Source: JBEVJC01 sp040510375
GTDB taxonomy: Bacteria; Bacteroidota; Bacteroidia; Chitinophagales; Chitinophagaceae
Direction: 5' to 3'
Length of the DNA: 64,000 bases
Assembly: GCA_040510375.1 (NCBI GenBank)
Contig: JBEVJC010000007.1
Location: 1-64,000 of the forward strand
Shown here: positions 60,380-64,000 of the stretch, one piece after another
How positions within the stretch are numbered: the stretch's first letter is position 1
How the letters are laid out: each line of letters starts with the position of its first letter
Position numbers and translations under genes: made by a program
Notes under the pieces: model-generated
The model's input: only the letters and a program-made list of their open reading frames with translations
Database searches by the model: none
Told to the model about the DNA's origin: nothing

Positions 60380-60793
60380 ATGGACCTGAAATACCCTTTA
60401 AAGATCGCAAGCAGCCGCATTGCCGGCCAGGGAGCTTTTGCGCTTGTTGCGATCCCCGCAAAACGTAAACTTGGAAATATGGGCGGGGAGATCATCTCTT
60501 ACCGGGAAGCACAGAAGCGGGTAAAAAAACAACCACATAATGTTCTTTACATGGTGGAATTCGACAATGAAGATATTGCGCTTGATGCCAGTGTGAATGT
60601 GAATGCACTCCGTCACATCAACCATTCCTGCGATCCAAATACATTTATGCGGCGGGCTTACCGTAAAGTGGAATTCTATACGTTGCGGCCCATAAAAAAA
60701 GGGGAGGAACTCACCTGCGATTATGGCGAAACCCACCATAATGGAAAATTACCCTGCCGGTGCGGATCAGCTAATTGCAGGGGCTTTATTTAA
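60380..60793 (+). CDS. SET-domain protein with post-SET cysteines
   Basis: A 137-residue SET protein from ATG 60380. SET-N: SSRIAGQGAFALVAIPAKRKLGNMGGEII. SET-C: NVNALRHINHSCDPNTFMRRAYRKVEFYTLRPIKKGEELTCDYGE, with the complete NHSCDPN pseudoknot and catalytic Tyr in CDYGE. The post-SET part CRCGSANCRG would bind Zn2+ together with the pseudoknot Cys. All sites of an active lysine methyltransferase are present, more so than in the SET protein at 25779. The substrate is unknown. Its stop is followed at once by the pdxJ promoter. Confidence 0.9.
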   Translation: MDLKYPLKIASSRIAGQGAFALVAIPAKRKLGNMGGEIISYREAQKRVKKQPHNVLYMVEFDNEDIALDASVNVNALRHINHSCDPNTFMRRAYRKVEFYTLRPIKKGEELTCDYGETHHNGKLPCRCGSANCRGFI

Positions 60794-60801
60794 TAACTTT
60801 G
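60794..60801 (+). promoter_or_regulatory. -7 box TAACTTTG, leaderless arrangement
   Basis: TAACTTTG-CATC-ATG: a perfect box four bases before pdxJ and starting on the base after the SET gene stop. A TTG at 60775-60777 may be the -33 element (16 bases between). Confidence 0.7.
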
Positions 60802-60805
60802 CATC

Positions 60806-61534
60806 ATGACTTCATTATCGGTAAATATAAACAAGATCGCCACGCTGCGGAATTCACGCGGTGGCAATAATCCCGACCTGATAAAGACTGCACTGGATAT
60901 TGAACGCTTCGGTGCGGATGGGATCACGGTGCATCCAAGACCCGATGAACGCCATATCCGTTATGAAGATGTACGGTTATTAAAAAAGAAGATCAAAACC
61001 GAATTCAATATTGAAGGCAATAGCCGTGAACAGAAATTTATTGATCTTGTACTGGAAACAAAACCGCAGCAGGTAACGCTGGTGCCGGATGTACTCGGAC
61101 AACTCACTTCCGATCATGGTTGGGACACCATTACCCACCAGGATTACCTGAAAGAAATAATCGGCATTTTTAAAGCAGCGGGGATCCGCGTATCGATCTT
61201 CACTGATCCCGATATAAAAATGGTGGAGGCCGCCGCCACTACCGGTACTGACCGCATCGAACTGTACACCGAACAGTATGCACGTATTTATGCCGGTGGT
61301 GAAAAGGAACGGGCAGTGGCTCCGTATCTTGCAGCGGCCGTGAGGGCACGTGAGCTTGGACTAGGAATTAATGCCGGGCACGACCTGGACCTGCAGAACC
61401 TCGGTTTTTTTTCCCGTAATATTCCCTGGATTGATGAGGTAAGTATCGGTCACGCCCTGATCACTGATGCAATCTGGCTCGGACTGGAGAATACGGTGCA
61501 GTTGTATAAACGGCAGCTGGAGGCTTCGCGCTGA
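60806..61534 (+). CDS. pdxJ: Pyridoxine 5'-phosphate synthase
   Basis: A 242-residue TIM-barrel enzyme that condenses 1-deoxyxylulose 5-phosphate with aminoacetone 3-phosphate to pyridoxine phosphate. Conserved: LSVNINKIATLRNSRGG, GADGITVHPRPDERHIR, FNIEGN, VTLVPD, DRIELYTEQYA, GINAGHDLDLQN and VSIGHALITDA. Full length. It has its own leaderless promoter just after the SET gene; the other vitamin B6 pathway genes are not here. Confidence 0.97.
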   Translation: MTSLSVNINKIATLRNSRGGNNPDLIKTALDIERFGADGITVHPRPDERHIRYEDVRLLKKKIKTEFNIEGNSREQKFIDLVLETKPQQVTLVPDVLGQLTSDHGWDTITHQDYLKEIIGIFKAAGIRVSIFTDPDIKMVEAAATTGTDRIELYTEQYARIYAGGEKERAVAPYLAAAVRARELGLGINAGHDLDLQNLGFFSRNIPWIDEVSIGHALITDAIWLGLENTVQLYKRQLEASR

Positions 61535-61769
61535 GCCCCTTTCGTTCATGGTCCGCATACAAACCACGGTTGACGCGAAATTCAGGTGGTGGATGCCGGC
61601 GCTTACCGGCCCGATCGCCCTGTGATTGAAATAGGGATTGCAGGATTACATGTATCCCGTGCATCAAGGCGAAATCCGGCCAATACATTAAGAATAGAAT
61701 AAGTTTCCCGTTATTCACCGGTTTTTCATCCGATTCTTTATCTTCATTGTCCAACCTAAACCTGGAATT

Positions 61770-62486
61770 ATGAGAAAAATTATAATGCTGCTTGCCCTCA
61801 CTTCAGTGTTCCTGTCAGCACGGAGCCAATCAGTCAATGACATCATGCAAAAATATATTACTGCAGTTGGCGGAGTTTCCAATGCAGATAAGATCAAAAC
61901 GTTGAAGATGACTGCCAGCATTGCTGTGCAGGGAATGGAGTTTCCCCTCACCCAGGAGATCATCAGCGACAGGGCAGTGAAAACCAATGTAGAAGTAATG
62001 GGTACTGCCGTGGTAATGTCATACAAAGATGGAAAGGGATGGAAAATAAACCAGTTTGCCGGTGCACCGGCGCCTACCCTGATGGACTCAGTTGAAATTG
62101 CAGGACAGCGGGCCCAGACATCGGTGATCTCTCCCCTGTTCGACAGTAAAAAAAATGGCGACAAACTGGAACTGGTTGGCGAGGAAACTGTTGATGGTGC
62201 AAAGGCCTGGAAAATCAAATCGACAGATAAATATGGTCAGGTAGTCAACTATTATATCAATGAAGCAAATAACGATCTGATACGTTCAACCATGACAAAA
62301 AACATTAACGGTACCAATATGGAGGAAGAAACCACATACGAGGACTACCGGAACGTGGATGGAGTAAGACTTCCCTTTACGCTCACCAATAAGGTGGGTG
62401 GTGCGGTAACCCAGCTGATCAAGGTGGACAAATACGAATTTAATGTTCCTGTTGATGAAAAGATATTTGATATGCCGTCAAACTAA
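61770..62486 (+). CDS. LolA-like periplasmic protein
   Basis: A 238-residue exported protein: signal peptide 1-19 (ending SARSQ), then MQKYITAVGGVSNADKIKTLKMTAS and a half-barrel of beta strands, ending TYEDYRNVDGVRLPFTLTNKVGG and YEFNVPVDEKIFDMP. This matches Bacteroidota outer-membrane lipoprotein-sorting-like proteins with a LolA/LppX fold. It probably binds a lipid or lipoprotein in the periplasm. Its stop overlaps the opposing nuclease gene by four bases. The 235-base gap before it has only a short hairpin (61595-61610). Confidence 0.82.
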   Translation: MRKIIMLLALTSVFLSARSQSVNDIMQKYITAVGGVSNADKIKTLKMTASIAVQGMEFPLTQEIISDRAVKTNVEVMGTAVVMSYKDGKGWKINQFAGAPAPTLMDSVEIAGQRAQTSVISPLFDSKKNGDKLELVGEETVDGAKAWKIKSTDKYGQVVNYYINEANNDLIRSTMTKNINGTNMEEETTYEDYRNVDGVRLPFTLTNKVGGAVTQLIKVDKYEFNVPVDEKIFDMPSN

Positions 62487-62932
62487 GGGATTTTACCAGT
62501 CCATTCAGGAAGGTCCGACAGTTGCACCAGGCTGCCATTTGATTTTTCCCATCCGTAACCGGAGGTTCCATTGGTGATAATAAGATAACCTACCGGAATG
62601 CTGATATGATATCGCAGTAACTGATGCAGAACATTTTCATTCAGTGGAACTGTGGGTGCCTTACATTCAATCATCATCCACGGCCGGTGGGCAGCATCAT
62701 ATACGAGGATATCAAACCTTTTTTTAAGTTCGCCCAGTTCCAGCATTTTTTCCTGTGCAATCAATGTTGCAGGATATTTCTTTACCTGTACCAGGTAATT
62801 GATAAAATTCTGGCGCACCCATTCTTCCGGTGTCAGCAGCAACCATTTTTTACGAAGTCCGTCAAAAATATACCCTTGGCCGTCCAGCTCGCGCATCCGG
62901 AACCGGGGTTCGGGATATTGTATAAACAACAT
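62483..62932 (-). CDS. Stand-alone HsdR_N-type (PD-(D/E)xK) nuclease-domain protein
   Basis: A 149-residue protein consisting only of the N-terminal nuclease domain of type I restriction R subunits. PD-(D/E)xK residues: D74 (KRFDILVYD), E89 and K91 (MMIECKAP), plus a later Gln/Leu-rich helix (ENVLHQLLRYH). The N-terminal half has EEWVRQNFINYLV. There are no hsdM/hsdS genes nearby, so it is not part of a restriction system here. It may be a repair or RNA-related nuclease (unknown). Leaderless promoter upstream. Confidence 0.88.
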   Translation of the reverse strand: MLFIQYPEPRFRMRELDGQGYIFDGLRKKWLLLTPEEWVRQNFINYLVQVKKYPATLIAQEKMLELGELKKRFDILVYDAAHRPWMMIECKAPTVPLNENVLHQLLRYHISIPVGYLIITNGTSGYGWEKSNGSLVQLSDLPEWTGKIP

Positions 62933-62936
62933 GCTT

Positions 62937-62944
62937 CAAAAGTA
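62937..62944 (-). promoter_or_regulatory. -7 box TACTTTTG, leaderless arrangement
   Basis: Minus strand TACTTTTG-AAGC-ATG, a perfect box four bases before the HsdR_N-type gene and nearly identical to the helicase promoter at 4935. Confidence 0.65.
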
Positions 62945-63015
62945 ATTGATTAAATTCGCTTCCGATACCAGCTTCTTTTACCGGAAGTAACCGGTGGCGA
63001 TGATAACTGAAAGTT

Positions 63016-63023
63016 TACGTTTG
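63016..63023 (+). promoter_or_regulatory. -7 box TACGTTTG for the AMP nucleosidase gene
   Basis: Perfect TAnnTTTG box 38 bases before ATG 63062, giving a leader of about 30 bases that contains AGGGAG as a possible, rather distant, ribosome-binding site. Confidence 0.5.
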
Positions 63024-63061
63024 TTTTAAACCCTGACGATTAAGGGAGATCAAAAAATAAG

Positions 63062-63832
63062 ATGAAAACAAAAGAAGAAATAGTGAACAACTGGCTTCCC
63101 CGTTACACGGGCGAGAAGCTGGAAAATTTCGGGAAGTATATCCTCCTTACCAACTTCAGCAACTATGTATACATGTTTGCCGCTGCAAACAAAGTGCAGG
63201 TGGTAGGTGAAGGTCGGCCCATGCAATGTGCAACCGCAGATAATATCACCATCATCAATTTTGGAATGGGCAGCCCCACGGCCGCCACGGTAATGGACCT
63301 GCTGAGCGCCATTAAGCCAAAAGCGGTGTTGTTCCTTGGAAAATGCGGCGGATTAAAAAAACGAAACAAGATCGGTGACCTGATCATTCCTATCGCAGCT
63401 ATCAGGGGCGAAGGTACCTCGAATGATTACTTTCCCGCTGAAGTGCCCGCCCTGCCTGCGTTTGCGCTGCAGAAAGCTGTTTCCACCACGATCCGTGACC
63501 ATGGAGTGGATTACTGGACCGGAACCGTTTACACCACCAACCGCCGCGTATGGGAACATGATGAAGAGTTCAAGGAATACCTGCAGAAAGTAAGGGCCTA
63601 CGCCATTGATATGGAAACGGCTACTATTTTTACGGTAGGATTTTTTAACAAGATCCCAACCGGCGCACTGTTACTTGTAAGTGACCAGCCCATGATCCCT
63701 GAAGGAGTTAAAACGGAAGAGAGTGATAAATCTGTGACGGCCCAGTATGTGGAACGACACCTGGAGATTGGTATCGACTCACTCAAACAACTCATCAATG
63801 ATGGCCTGACGGTACGCCATCTTAAATTTTAA
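63062..63832 (+). CDS. amn: AMP nucleosidase
   Basis: A 256-residue phosphorylase-fold protein of the Bacteroidota type. It has INFGMGSPTAATVMDLLSAIKPKAVLFLGKCGGL, GDLIIPIAAIRGEGTSNDYFP, and YAIDMETATIFTVGF with the base/ribose-binding Met-Glu, and LLLVSDQPM. It hydrolyses AMP to adenine and ribose 5-phosphate. It is about half the length of E. coli Amn because the N-terminal regulatory domain is absent, as is normal in this group. Confidence 0.9.
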   Translation: MKTKEEIVNNWLPRYTGEKLENFGKYILLTNFSNYVYMFAAANKVQVVGEGRPMQCATADNITIINFGMGSPTAATVMDLLSAIKPKAVLFLGKCGGLKKRNKIGDLIIPIAAIRGEGTSNDYFPAEVPALPAFALQKAVSTTIRDHGVDYWTGTVYTTNRRVWEHDEEFKEYLQKVRAYAIDMETATIFTVGFFNKIPTGALLLVSDQPMIPEGVKTEESDKSVTAQYVERHLEIGIDSLKQLINDGLTVRHLKF

Positions 63833-63867
63833 AAAAAGATTTCCAAACCCTGAACTATATCAATTTT

Positions 63868-64000
63868 ATGAAACTACTGATCCTCGCCCCTGCCCTTTTC
63901 TTCCTTGCTGTTACAGGTGATAAATGTAATAAAAAACAAAAGGCAGTCAGCGGCCCCCTTAAGGCAAGACTGGAGACCAAGGCCATCTGCAGCAATTACA
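63868..64000 (+). CDS. Exported protein, N-terminal fragment cut by the window edge
   Basis: 44 codons from ATG 63868 to the right edge without a stop. Starts MKLLILAPALFFLAVTG, a clear signal sequence, followed by DKCNKKQKAVSGPLKARLETKAIC. The first Cys is not in a standard lipobox (VTGDKC), so it is either a secreted Cys-rich protein or an atypical lipoprotein. 35 bases behind the AMP nucleosidase gene. Confidence 0.6.
   Translation, partial: MKLLILAPALFFLAVTGDKCNKKQKAVSGPLKARLETKAICSNY

Noticed and set aside
1..64000. tRNA, rRNA, CRISPR array, insertion sequence, prophage or integrated element
   Set aside because: No TPsiC-arm pattern, no spaced direct repeats, no transposase or integrase motif and no base-composition jump were noticed by eye; an automated scan would be needed for a firm negative.

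Overview
The window reads as chromosomal DNA of a Bacteroidota bacterium, most likely of the Chitinophagaceae/Sphingobacteriia group. Support comes from repeated TAnnTTTG promoter -7 boxes, near absence of Shine-Dalgarno sequences, a protein with a type IX secretion (gliding-motility type B) C-terminal domain, the Bacteroidota-type AMP nucleosidase, DUF2851 and DUF3037 proteins, FtsX/MacB-type ABC permeases of about 800 residues, and many hybrid kinases. I saw no rRNA, tRNA, insertion sequence, prophage or CRISPR array. The placement is inferred from gene content and promoter style, not from a search.

Layout. 1-8.2 kb: a partial S9 peptidase, a VOC protein, a HipA-like kinase with DUF3037 partner, an SF1 helicase, a zinc metallopeptidase, a Nudix hydrolase and a YihY membrane protein. 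8.6-9.4 kb: two stand-alone response regulators. 9.6-24.4 kb: a large minus-strand export operon (HlyD-type adaptor, a 59-residue exported small protein, two ABC ATPases, three different FtsX-like permeases, TolC-like outer-membrane protein). It is divergent from an NtrC-type sigma-54 activator and its histidine kinase, which probably control it. 24.4-26.7 kb: small membrane protein, cupin, response regulator plus SET-domain protein, flavin-binding protein. 26.9-34.1 kb: a signalling block of two large histidine kinases, a receiver, CheR, CheB and an opposing receiver, with no chemotaxis receptor, CheA or CheW in sight. 34.3-36.2 kb: a divergent phosphatidate phosphatase/lipid kinase pair. 36.3-42.5 kb: oxidoreductase with a decayed 3' duplication, alpha-amylase-family enzyme, LuxE-like protein, lipoprotein, UbiA-like membrane protein, acid phosphatase.

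42.6-52.8 kb: a secreted lectin/PKD protein, lipoyl synthase, outer-membrane protein, OsmC, DUF2851, and a minus-strand run of a DUF2520 dehydrogenase-like protein, KdsC-like phosphatase, UbiA prenyltransferase and Maf; then an alpha/beta hydrolase and an SGNH hydrolase. 53.0-64.0 kb: housekeeping genes (topA with a histone H1-like tail, methyltransferase, transglutaminase-like protein, Dps, exported Gfo/Idh oxidoreductase, CsaA, Ogt, a second SET protein, PdxJ, LolA-like protein, HsdR_N-type nuclease domain, AMP nucleosidase) and a gene cut by the right edge.

Most striking: (i) five genes carry a TAnnTTTG box exactly four bases before the ATG, implying leaderless transcripts; (ii) the three-permease exporter under a sigma-54 activator with an embedded small exported protein; (iii) the kinase-CheR-CheB block without chemotaxis partners; (iv) two bacterial SET-domain proteins, one directly behind a response regulator; (v) an in-frame 63-base duplication of the 3' end of an oxidoreductase gene.
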